From Anaerolineaceae bacterium UBA5838 (GTDB lineage: Bacteria; Chloroflexota; Anaerolineae; Anaerolineales; Anaerolineaceae): a stretch of DNA of 12,243 bases. The position numbers and the translations under genes are program-made. Shown here one piece after another: positions 6,390-12,243 of the stretch (the stretch's first letter is position 1; every line of letters starts with the position of its first letter). The stretch is taken from NCBI GenBank assembly GCA_002432795.1, contig DJGU01000064.1:1-12243 (forward strand), in the 5' to 3' direction. The notes beneath the pieces are model-generated. The model worked only from the letters and a program-made list of their open reading frames with translations. It had not been told where the DNA came from and made no database searches.

Positions 6390-6962
6390 TTACCTCGCTT
6401 CTTCGAATTCCTCCACCTGGTAAACTTCCACCCGCAGTACGCGGCGGCGCCAGAGGTCGGGTTGGGCGCCCATTTTCTGGCAGAGGTGGCTGAGGAATTC
6501 GGCTGGGTCCGGAAGCTGCTCCCAAACCTGGGGCAGGAATGTCGCTTGGCGCAGTCCGTCCGAGAGCACGACTCCATCCACATGGGGGCGAAGCAATTTG
6601 GGCAGCTCAGCCGGCTCGGAATAAGCCAGGGGCTCAGGCTTGGTCAGGCGCGAAATTTCGATGTGGATGTTGTTCACTTCACTTGGGCGCACCTTGGGGA
6701 AGCGGTAATCCTGGGTGGCTGCCTGGGCTGCCCGCTGGCGCACATCTTTGGCGAGGGGCTGATAGGCTTCGAGTGTGCCGATGCAGCCGCGTAGTTGTCC
6801 GCGCACAGTCAGAGTGACAAAACTCGCGCCGACTTCGAGCAAGGCAGGGGGCAGATCTTCGGGTAAGGGTGTGGGAGGGCGGTTATTGGCGGCATCAATC
6901 AGGGACTGCCGGGCGATTTTCAGCAAGGCAGCCCGTTCATCATGGGTAAGTTGCGTTGGCAT
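6390..6962 (-). CDS. amrA: AMMECR1-domain protein, AmmeMemoRadiSam system protein A type, 190 aa
   Basis: The AMMECR1 domain fills the protein: VGASFVTLTVRGQLRGCIG contains the diagnostic LRGCIG motif, followed by DVRQRAAQAATQDYRFPKV and VNNIHIEISRLTKPEPL. AmrA-type proteins are often encoded with a Memo-like protein (AmrB) and a radical SAM enzyme (AmrS); neither partner is in this window. Biochemical activity is not established. An in-frame TTG at 6992 gives a 10-residue extension without a clear ribosome site. I took the ATG at 6962, where AAAGGA lies somewhat far upstream (about 14 nt), so the start is only moderately sure. It diverges from the amidase gene and converges on the DUF4013 gene. 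Confidence 0.88.
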   Translation of the reverse strand: MPTQLTHDERAALLKIARQSLIDAANNRPPTPLPEDLPPALLEVGASFVTLTVRGQLRGCIGTLEAYQPLAKDVRQRAAQAATQDYRFPKVRPSEVNNIHIEISRLTKPEPLAYSEPAELPKLLRPHVDGVVLSDGLRQATFLPQVWEQLPDPAEFLSHLCQKMGAQPDLWRRRVLRVEVYQVEEFEEAR

Positions 6963-6983
6963 AGGATTTGCACCATTCCTTTC

Positions 6984-7012
6984 AAGCCTCAATCAGGCTT
7001 ACTGTCATTATA
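6984..7012 (-). promoter_or_regulatory. Likely amrA promoter and short leader hairpin
   Basis: A perfect -10 TATAAT lies on the minus strand at 7012-7007; no clear -35 is seen at the right distance. The expected transcript start falls near 7000. An inverted repeat aagcct/aggctt (6984-6989, 6995-7000) would then form a hairpin at the very 5' end of the message, or serve as an operator. This is inferred from spacing only. Confidence 0.42.
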
Positions 7013-7066
7013 CAAAGTAATTCAGCTTCCCGCATATTTTGCGCGAAGAGAACAGGGTAAACCAGT

Positions 7067-8053
7067 ATGTCCAGAGAAATGCACCAATTAGATGACGAGC
7101 CAAAACCGCGGCAGTCACGTTTTTCGTTTGAAAACCAAGGGACTGAGCCGGAACCTGAACAGGTACGCCGGGAAGCCAGTATTGATGCGGACGAAGCAAT
7201 GCACAGCCAAGTCTGGACGCCGGAAACAAGTGGGGGAGGACTCACATCCAGGCGGGAGGCGCACCCCGAAGGAGCACCCCGCAGCAAGCAGGTATCCGGC
7301 AGTGGCAGGCTGTTTGCCCAGGTGATTTCCTCAGTTATTGGGGTAGGCGTCATAACCGCCACCTTGTTTTCGTTGTGGATGCCAGGGAGTTTGATGCCTG
7401 GCAATCTGCAAAACCGCATGGCGCAGGCTGCCAATCCCAGCCAGGCAGAGGCGCTTACTGCCACTCCGGCTCCCTTGCCATTGGGTTTCCCAGTCAAAAA
7501 AATCGGGATTGTGGTTGGTCACAGGGGTAGTGACTCAGGCGCAGTCTGCAGCAATGGGCTGACAGAACTCGAAGTTAACAGCAACGTCGCCACATTTGCG
7601 CAGATGAAATTGATTGATATGGGCTATGATGTGGAACTTCTGGATGAATTTGACCCGCGACTTAAGGGCTACCAGGCGGGCTTGCTCCTCTCGATCCATG
7701 CTGACTCCTGCGATTACATCAACGACTCGGCGACCGGCTTCAAAGTGGCTGCAGCCCTCTCTGAAACCAAGTCCGAAAACTCCAGCAGGCTTGTGCAATG
7801 TATCGCTGACCGCTATGCCAATATCACCGGATTAAGGTATCATTACCAGTCAGTGACAAATGACATGACCCGTTATCATGCTTTTTCGGAGATTGATCCC
7901 AACACTACCGCCGGGATCATAGAGATCGGTTTCCTGAATCTTGACCAGGCTATCCTGACCTCAAACCCCGAACTCCTGGCTGATGGCATCGTCGCTGGTA
8001 TAAAATGCTACATGAATAATGAAGGAGTATCCGATCCGGGAACGCAACCATAA
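7067..8053 (+). CDS. Membrane-anchored N-acetylmuramoyl-L-alanine amidase (Amidase_3), 328 aa
   Basis: The enzyme cleaves the amide bond between N-acetylmuramic acid and L-alanine of peptidoglycan. Residues 1-80 are polar, charged and probably cytoplasmic and disordered. One membrane segment runs at about 82-104 (LFAQVISSVIGVGVITATLF). A short Ala/Pro/Thr linker leads to the Amidase_3 domain at 144-315, which would be outside the cell. Zinc ligands of the family are recognisable as His152 (VVGHRGSDSGA), Glu167 (GLTELEVN) and His211 (LLSIHADS), and the catalytic Glu as Glu286 (IIEIGFLN). All key residues are present, so an active enzyme is likely. The ribosome site before the ATG is weak (AGGG). 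It is first in a same-strand series with two L,D-transpeptidases; the gap to the next gene is 18 bp. Confidence 0.9.
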   Translation: MSREMHQLDDEPKPRQSRFSFENQGTEPEPEQVRREASIDADEAMHSQVWTPETSGGGLTSRREAHPEGAPRSKQVSGSGRLFAQVISSVIGVGVITATLFSLWMPGSLMPGNLQNRMAQAANPSQAEALTATPAPLPLGFPVKKIGIVVGHRGSDSGAVCSNGLTELEVNSNVATFAQMKLIDMGYDVELLDEFDPRLKGYQAGLLLSIHADSCDYINDSATGFKVAAALSETKSENSSRLVQCIADRYANITGLRYHYQSVTNDMTRYHAFSEIDPNTTAGIIEIGFLNLDQAILTSNPELLADGIVAGIKCYMNNEGVSDPGTQP

Positions 8054-8071
8054 GCCTGGATCCTGGAGTTG

Positions 8072-9124
8072 ATGGAAAGTCAGAGCACAAATACGCAAGA
8101 GCTGATAGCGCAAGCCAAACAGGCTGTTCTGGATGGCAATACCAAGCTTGCCCGGCAACTGGCTGAGCAGGTTCTGACAAGCGATCCGGAAAACATTGCC
8201 GCGATGCTGCTTTTGGCTGGGCTTTCTGAGCCGCAGCAGAGTGTGATTTGGCTGAGGAAAGTGCTCGATCAAGACCCCCAGAACCAGACCGCGCGCGAAG
8301 GCATGCAGTGGGCAAGCACTCAGTTGAGACAAGGCTCCGCGACTGGCTGGAAAAAGGAAGCGCTTCCGGCTGAAGCGCCGCCAGTAATTTCCCAGGAAGC
8401 TCCAAAGCAAAAATCCAAACGGCGGCTGGCTTGGGGATGGGCTTTTGGCGTTTTGTTGATAGCAGCCTTACTGCTCGGCTTTTATTCGGTCGGAATCATA
8501 CGCTCCCAACCTTCCGCAGGCGCCCAGTTTCAACTGGTGGAGACAGACGCTGTGCCGCTCAAACCGAGCCTGACACCTACTAACACAGCTACACCCACCA
8601 ACACCCCTACCTCCACGCCAACTCCGACCCCAACCAACACGCCCACGCCAACAGCCACGCCCACCGCGACTGCCACGCCAACTGAGACGCCTGTACCTAC
8701 GGTTGAGGTAATTCCATACGAGCCGGAAGAGACCGAGCCCTATTACAACCCGGGTGTTTCTGAACCGCTCGGCGAAAAATGGATTGATATCAACCTCAGC
8801 CAGCAAATGCTCTATGCCTTTGAAGGCGAAACTTTGGTGGCTTCATTCCTCGTTTCCACTGGTCTGCCCAATACGCCAACTGTCACCGGGACCTATCATG
8901 TATGGGTTAAATTGCTCTATGATGACATGGCTGGTCCGGGTTATTACCTTCCCGATGTGCCATACGTGATGTACTTTTACCGCGGTTATGGCATCCACGG
9001 CACCTATTGGCATAGCAATTTTGGTTATCCAATGAGTCATGGTTGTGTTAACATGGAAACCAGCCAGGCAGGCTGGCTTTTTGATTGGGCTTTTGTGGGG
9101 ATTCCAGTTCATATACACTACTAA
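8072..9124 (+). CDS. L,D-transpeptidase (YkuD) with N-terminal TPR-like region, membrane anchor and Thr/Pro linker, 350 aa
   Basis: YkuD enzymes make 3-3 cross-links in peptidoglycan or attach other groups using a catalytic cysteine. Order of parts: a TPR-like helical region at 9-75 (cytoplasmic), a basic stretch then one membrane span at about 119-143, a 43-residue Thr/Pro/Asn/Ala linker at 168-210, and the YkuD domain from about 232 to the end. The signature is intact: His309 in GIHGTYWHSNFG and SHGCVNM with His323 and Cys325. A TTG at 8069 is in frame and adjacent; I preferred ATG 8072 (GGAG at 8065-8068, close spacing). The Thr/Pro linker style is common in Chloroflexota surface proteins. 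It shares a transcript direction with the amidase before it and the Tat-type transpeptidase after it. Confidence 0.92.
   Translation: MESQSTNTQELIAQAKQAVLDGNTKLARQLAEQVLTSDPENIAAMLLLAGLSEPQQSVIWLRKVLDQDPQNQTAREGMQWASTQLRQGSATGWKKEALPAEAPPVISQEAPKQKSKRRLAWGWAFGVLLIAALLLGFYSVGIIRSQPSAGAQFQLVETDAVPLKPSLTPTNTATPTNTPTSTPTPTPTNTPTPTATPTATATPTETPVPTVEVIPYEPEETEPYYNPGVSEPLGEKWIDINLSQQMLYAFEGETLVASFLVSTGLPNTPTVTGTYHVWVKLLYDDMAGPGYYLPDVPYVMYFYRGYGIHGTYWHSNFGYPMSHGCVNMETSQAGWLFDWAFVGIPVHIHY
8573..8701 (+). repeat. Low-complexity Thr/Pro linker-coding repeat
   Basis: 43 codons, almost all ACN/CCN with a few Ala, Asn, Ser, Glu and Val codons, encode the wall-spanning linker of the L,D-transpeptidase. The imperfect acncc periodicity makes it prone to slippage and length variation. 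Confidence 0.85.
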
Positions 9125-9128
9125 CCTA

Positions 9129-10166
9129 ATGGAAAACATCAAACTAACACGTAGAAGTTTCTTGAAAACTATGGGGTTGGGCGCCTTGAGTATGCTCTTG
9201 CCCTCACCAGTTTCAGACGCATCAGCAGCTCTGATCGACCTGGACCCACCGCTTGCCCGCATCCTGCGTTATAAGCTCCTGATTCACGAAGAGCCCAATG
9301 CACGCTCGAAAAACAGTGGATTTTTCAAATATGATGATATCATCTCGCTGCCAAAACTGATTTACGTTGAAAACATCTTCAAGAAAAAAGTCGGCTGGTA
9401 TCAGATTAGCGATACAGAGTATATCGAAGCTGCCTGGGTGCAGCCGGTGTTCAATCGCCTGAACCCGGTGCCAAGGGACCCACTGCCTGAAGGTGGAAAG
9501 CTCGGCGAGATCACCGTACCGAAAGTTCCGGTATATCTTAAGCCTAATGTGCGCAATATTCACCGCACTTTCTACTATGAAAATAACTTCTGGGTGCTAA
9601 AACTCGAACATGATGAATATGGTCTGCCCTGGTACGAGCTCTGGGATGACCTCAACGGGCTTTCCTATTACGTCCCTGCCAGAACGGTGCATTTGACCAA
9701 GCCAGAGGAAATTACACCGATCAGCCCGGATGTTGCGCCAGATGCCAAGCGCATCGAACTGGACCTCTACAAGCAGGAAATCCGTGCTTTTGAATACGAC
9801 CGCCTGGTTTTTAAGACGCTCTGTTCCACCGGCATCCGGGATGGACTCACGCCGGTTGGGCGCTGGATGACCCACCGCAAGCGCCCTTGCCGACGCATGG
9901 TGAATGAGCCTGCCAACCCGAATGTGTATGATCTGCCCGGCGTTCCATGGGTCAGTTACATCACCATCTTTGGGGTGGCTTTCCATGGAGCCTTCTGGCA
10001 TTCCAACTGGGGAAATGTGATGAGCAACGGCTGCATCAATATGAAAGCCGAGGATGCCAAGTGGATCTACCGTTGGACTACTCCCGCGGTGCCGTTTGAC
10101 CAGTACTACCACACCGAGGAGACAGGCACGCGGGTGGATGTGGTGACTGGATACGGCGGGGTCTGA
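9129..10166 (+). CDS. Tat-exported L,D-transpeptidase-like protein with SNGC in place of SHGC, 345 aa
   Basis: The N-terminus has a twin-arginine signal: TRRSFLK at 7-13, then a hydrophobic GLGALSMLLPS and an Ala-rich probable cleavage region near 33. Two beta-rich, SH3-like segments follow (about 47-110 and 130-195; inferred from pattern). A YkuD domain begins at about 208 (RIELDLYKQEIRAFEYDRL). The catalytic-site His286 (VAFHGAFWHSNWG) and Cys302 are present, but the usual S-H-G-C reads MSNGCINM, with Asn300 in place of the conserved His. Activity is therefore plausible but not certain. The frame is open back to 9039 inside the previous gene; I chose ATG 9129 because it starts the Tat signal and lies 4 nt after the previous stop. 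No clear Shine-Dalgarno is seen, so coupling to the upstream gene is likely. Confidence 0.9.
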   Translation: MENIKLTRRSFLKTMGLGALSMLLPSPVSDASAALIDLDPPLARILRYKLLIHEEPNARSKNSGFFKYDDIISLPKLIYVENIFKKKVGWYQISDTEYIEAAWVQPVFNRLNPVPRDPLPEGGKLGEITVPKVPVYLKPNVRNIHRTFYYENNFWVLKLEHDEYGLPWYELWDDLNGLSYYVPARTVHLTKPEEITPISPDVAPDAKRIELDLYKQEIRAFEYDRLVFKTLCSTGIRDGLTPVGRWMTHRKRPCRRMVNEPANPNVYDLPGVPWVSYITIFGVAFHGAFWHSNWGNVMSNGCINMKAEDAKWIYRWTTPAVPFDQYYHTEETGTRVDVVTGYGGV

Positions 10167-10230
10167 GTTTCCCCACAATTTATTGCCCTTAACCGGTGTA
10201 CTTCCATCTCTATGAGTTCGATAACTTAGG

Positions 10231-10342
10231 TGTAGGTCAGGTTGCGCAGTTCAACCTGACGCTGGAAGCCCCCCCTTTGTTGAGGACGTTATTTAAGCAC
10301 CATTCGTGACGTCAGGTTCAATAGAAGAACCTGACGTCTACA
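10231..10342. repeat. REPIN-like pair of hairpins
   Basis: Hairpin 1: gtcaggttg (10236-10244) with caacctgac (10252-10260), 9 bp. Hairpin 2: gacgtcaggttc (10308-10319) with gaacctgacgtc (10327-10338), 12 bp. Both share the stem core gtcaggtt/aacctgac and have 7-nt loops of different sequence. The closing pair is G-C in one and C-G in the other. The outer ends tgtag (10231) and ctaca (10338-10342) are also inverted. Confidence 0.7.
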
Positions 10343-10362
10343 CGCTGAATGATATAGATGAA

Positions 10363-10556
10363 GGGCGAGACAAAGTGCCCGTCAGGGTATTGAGGACGAT
10401 GCAGCAGTGGTGAACACATACATTTGACCGTCCTCAATCCGCCGTTCGCGTTTATGGAGAGTTGTAAACGGCGGATTGGAAGCACAATAAGGTCACTTAC
10501 AAATTATTGTTTCTGATGCTTCCAATACCCTGCTTCGCGGGCACTTTGTCTCGCCC
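10363..10556. repeat. Structured intergenic repeat, copy B: four-way junction with 19-bp terminal inverted repeat
   Basis: The ends are a perfect 19-bp inverted repeat (gggcgagacaaagtgcccg at 10363-10381, complement at 10538-10556), continued by 5 bp (10384-10388 with 10527-10531). Inside are three arms: 10389-10398 with 10429-10438 (10 bp), 10439-10446 with 10467-10474 (8 bp), and 10475-10484 with 10517-10526 (10 bp). Each arm begins at the base after the previous one ends, so the junction has no unpaired base. A small extra helix (10485-10490 with 10504-10509) extends the last arm. There is no reading frame, no T run and no target-site duplication I can see. Confidence 0.75.
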
Positions 10557-10726
10557 ACAGACATCTCGGGTCAGCATGGCATCCCGTAAGGGGAGGCTTT
10601 GCACTGCGTCGCCTCAACCAAGAAACTAATCCGATGCATATTGTATCGACCTCGTCTGAGTCTGCTAATGGCAGAATGGTTTTGGCTGTGTCTAAGTTTG
10701 TTAATCATTCTTATATAGTATTTCGC

Positions 10727-10732
10727 TATAAT
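10727..10732 (+). promoter_or_regulatory. -10 element upstream of the hypothetical gene
   Basis: A perfect TATAAT lies 21 bp before the ATG at 10754, so transcription should begin near 10739. No good -35 is found at 16-18 bp. It supports the downstream start over the ATG at 10634. Confidence 0.5.
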
Positions 10733-10753
10733 CATCTCAAAGAAGAAATAAGG

Positions 10754-11185
10754 ATGGAAGAAGTGAAAAGAGCGCTTTTTGAAGGCTTGGTTTTTGATAC
10801 GTTAGATCAACCTCTGTCGGTAACATGGGTGGGCGAAGACCCCAGCTATGTGTTGGACGATGGTGGGTTTTTGAGGCATATCCCCGCTGAGGAGGTTGAC
10901 CGCCAGGTCTGGGATGCTCTGACGGCAGGAATAAGTGGTAATGAAGACTTTCTGAGCGAGCAGACCGCGAAAATGCTTGGTCAGGAAGATATTTTTTCGA
11001 TTGCCGTCATCCGACAGCAGCTTGAAAACTCCCAGGGTCAATTTGAGCAGCTGCGCGACACTGGGCTGCCCCAGGATATGCGGAATTACCTGGGCATGAC
11101 CGGCTTCAGAATCGTGGTGGATTATCACGGAGACGTGGTTGAGATCAAACAACCGGCGATCACTCCACCCGAAGATGAGGAGTAA
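10754..11185 (+). CDS. Hypothetical acidic protein, 143 aa, no family recognised
   Basis: I do not recognise this protein. It starts MEEVKRALFEGLVFD, is soluble-looking with no signal peptide or membrane span, and is rich in Asp/Glu, ending in PPEDEE. The middle (QTAKMLGQEDIFSIAVIRQ, then a Gln-rich QLENSQGQFEQLRDTG) looks helical. The last third has a beta-like GFRIVVDYHGDVVEIKQP. The frame is open back to 10634, but a TATAAT at 10727 inside that extension and the better-behaved sequence after 10754 favour the later start; the ribosome site is weak (AAGAAG about 8 nt upstream). It lies 30 bp before the thioredoxin-TPR gene in the same direction, so a shared transcript is likely. It shows normal coding character, with no stop and even codon use, and is probably real. 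Confidence 0.68.
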   Translation: MEEVKRALFEGLVFDTLDQPLSVTWVGEDPSYVLDDGGFLRHIPAEEVDRQVWDALTAGISGNEDFLSEQTAKMLGQEDIFSIAVIRQQLENSQGQFEQLRDTGLPQDMRNYLGMTGFRIVVDYHGDVVEIKQPAITPPEDEE

Positions 11186-11215
11186 TTCTGATAGAATTAA
11201 CTCAGGTGAGGGCAT

Positions 11216-12046
11216 ATGGCAGCCGCAAATATTATTGACATCAATGAAGACACTTTCGAGTTAGAGGTAGTAAATTACTCTCTCGAAGTGCCTGTGGTGC
11301 TGGATTTGTGGGCGCCGTGGTGTATCCCCTGCCGGGTGCAGTCGCGTGATCTTGCCAAGCTGGCTCACGAGGCAGACGGCGGATTCAGGCTGGCACGCAT
11401 GAATGTGGATGACCAGCCCAAACTGGCTGCCCGCCTGAAGGTGCAGCAGCTTCCAGCGGTGAAAGCCTTTGTGGATGGACGGGTTGTGGCGGAGGTTGCT
11501 GGTGTGCTCAGCGAGCAGAACCTGCGCCTGCTTGTTGACCGGGTTTTGCCCAAGGCAGGCAATTTGCTGCTCGAGAAGGGCAAGAGCCTGATGCTGCTGG
11601 GAGATCTGGCAGGGGCGGAAGAAACCCTGACTCAGTATGTTTACGAGAGCCATGGCGAACCAGCCGGTTTGTTGGCGCTGGCGCGCGCTCTGCTTTGGCA
11701 AGGGAGAGGGCATGATGCCTACGCAATTCTAAATAGTTTCCCTGCCAGTTCGGATTTTAAGACCGCCAAAAACCTGCTGCCACTGGCAAAGGCTTATGCC
11801 AGTTTCGATTCACTACCCCAGATGAGCGCTAATCCGCTTGAGGCAGCCTATCGCAATAGCCTCCGGCTGGCACGCAGTGGCAAAATTGAGATAGCTTTGG
11901 ATGGATTTCTGGATATCCTTCGGCAGGATAAGCACTTCCATGACGGTCAATTGCACGACATCTACCTGGCTCTGTTGGAAGTTTTGGGGGATGCTTACCC
12001 AAGCGTGCGCCAGTACCGCGATGATCTTTCGAACGTCCTTTTCTAA
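11216..12046 (+). CDS. Thioredoxin-TPR protein, CnoX/YbbN-like, 276 aa
   Basis: An N-terminal thioredoxin domain (about 8-110) has VLDLWAPWCIPCR with Cys36 and Cys39, and the cis-proline at QQLPAVKAF (Pro80). The remainder (about 112-276) is helical with TPR-like segments (GKSLMLLGDLAGAEETL, LLALARALLWQGRGHDAYAIL). This is the layout of CnoX/YbbN, cytosolic chaperedoxins that hold unfolded proteins and, in E. coli, work with GroEL. E. coli CnoX lacks the full CxxC, whereas this protein keeps it, so redox activity is likely. The ribosome site AGGTGAGGG is well placed before ATG 11216. No signal peptide is present. The exact CnoX role is inferred from architecture. Confidence 0.87.
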   Translation: MAAANIIDINEDTFELEVVNYSLEVPVVLDLWAPWCIPCRVQSRDLAKLAHEADGGFRLARMNVDDQPKLAARLKVQQLPAVKAFVDGRVVAEVAGVLSEQNLRLLVDRVLPKAGNLLLEKGKSLMLLGDLAGAEETLTQYVYESHGEPAGLLALARALLWQGRGHDAYAILNSFPASSDFKTAKNLLPLAKAYASFDSLPQMSANPLEAAYRNSLRLARSGKIEIALDGFLDILRQDKHFHDGQLHDIYLALLEVLGDAYPSVRQYRDDLSNVLF

Positions 12047-12113
12047 AGTCAAAGTCTGCTTTTAAGTCATTTCATCAATTGCGGGCGCTCTTGTGCTCAT
12101 AAATCACTATTCG

Positions 12114-12122
12114 TAGTATGAT
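12114..12122 (+). promoter_or_regulatory. Possible promoter of the flavodoxin-like gene
   Basis: Overlapping -10 candidates TAGTAT (12114-12119) and TATGAT (12117-12122) lie about 55 bp before the start. TTGTGC (12091-12096) is a weak -35, 17 bp before the first. The gap 12047-12175 holds no gene and no clear terminator. Confidence 0.3.
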
Positions 12123-12175
12123 TTCTGGCTGGCAGGTTTTACCACACGCAAAGAAATTAACATTGTGAGGACATT

Positions 12176-12243
12176 ATGAATATTGGCATTATGGTTTTTT
12201 CAAAAACAGGTAATACATTATCGGTTGCGGAGAAATTGCGCGA
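12176..12243 (+). CDS. Flavodoxin-like protein, first 22 codons only
   Basis: The start MNIGIMVFSKTGNTLSVAEK has the flavodoxin pattern: a beta strand followed by the FMN phosphate-binding loop (S-x-T-G-N-T) and a helix. GAGG at 12167-12170 gives a suitably spaced ribosome site. The gene runs off the window end, so flavodoxin, flavodoxin-domain oxidoreductase or a longer fusion cannot be told apart. Confidence 0.78.
   Translation, partial: MNIGIMVFSKTGNTLSVAEKLR

Larger units (their letters stand above)
10167..10753. other. 587-bp non-coding region rich in inverted repeats
   Basis: No credible gene is present. It holds a hairpin pair (10231-10342), a four-way-junction repeat (10363-10556), a short gaggc/gcctc hairpin near 10593-10615, and the promoter of the next gene near 10727. 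The open frame starting at 10634 is upstream extension only: the probable promoter lies inside it. Confidence 0.7.

Noticed and set aside
6462..7020. Plus-strand open frames opposite amrA
   Set aside because: They are shadows of the AMMECR1-domain gene; their sequences are low-complexity and match no family.
7950..8410. Two 150-codon minus-strand frames across the amidase/transpeptidase boundary
   Set aside because: They span the junction of two well-supported plus-strand genes and have no domain signature.
8468..8806. Minus-strand open frame with a Gly/Arg-rich stretch
   Set aside because: The apparent glycine-rich repeat is the complement of the Thr/Pro linker codons of the L,D-transpeptidase.
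10363..10556. Insertion sequence or classical MITE
   Set aside because: There is no transposase frame and no visible target-site duplication, and the interior is itself fully structured, so I describe it only as a structured repeat.
10634..10753. 40-residue N-terminal extension of the hypothetical gene
   Set aside because: A TATAAT promoter element at 10727 lies within it, and the extension has no ribosome site.

Overview
The window most likely comes from a Chloroflexota (probably Anaerolineae) chromosome. This is inferred from gene content and protein style, with no marker gene to settle it. The pointers are a threonine/proline 'TPT' linker in a membrane-anchored L,D-transpeptidase, a DUF2089 zinc-ribbon regulator, a DUF4013 membrane protein, tandem PII-like cyclic-di-AMP receptor genes and a thioredoxin-TPR protein. 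It looks like core chromosome. I see no tRNA, rRNA, transposase, phage gene or CRISPR array.

Layout: (1) 1-1041 is the 3' two thirds of groEL, closed by a strong terminator. (2) 1095-1485 has no convincing gene and holds degenerate repeats. (3) A small DUF2089 regulator on the minus strand (1536-1817) has its own promoter and terminator and is divergent from the next block. (4) 2020-5213 is a tight plus-strand run: fused glutamate formimidoyltransferase/cyclodeaminase (ftcD), a YjjX-type inosine/xanthosine triphosphatase overlapping it by 4 bp, a YcgN-family cysteine-cluster protein, then two PII-like receptor paralogues that also overlap by 4 bp. (5) A DUF4013 membrane protein (5322-5984) ends at a perfect 14-bp terminator stem and converges on a minus-strand AMMECR1/AmrA gene (6390-6962). 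A structured repeat (6051-6263) lies between them. (6) 7067-10166 is a cell-wall cassette: an anchored Amidase_3 amidase, an anchored TPR/L,D-transpeptidase, and a Tat-exported L,D-transpeptidase. (7) 10167-10753 is non-coding and densely palindromic. (8) 10754-12046 holds an unrecognised acidic protein and a CnoX/YbbN-like thioredoxin-TPR protein. (9) The first 22 codons of a flavodoxin-like gene end the window.

How the genes fit together: groEL and the CnoX-like protein belong to protein folding and redox care. ftcD, yjjX, the ycgN homologue and the PII-like pair are housekeeping or signalling genes that seem to share transcription rather than a pathway. The amidase and the two transpeptidases are a plausible functional unit for cutting and cross-linking peptidoglycan outside the membrane.

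The least ordinary feature is intergenic. At 10363-10556 the DNA can fold into a four-way junction with no unpaired bases at the branch point, closed by a perfect 19-bp inverted repeat. A diverged relative sits at 6051-6263. One arm differs between the two at two adjacent base pairs, and both remain Watson-Crick paired. Next to the first copy is a REPIN-like pair of hairpins (10236-10338). These look like a family of structured intergenic repeats or a structured RNA that I cannot name.
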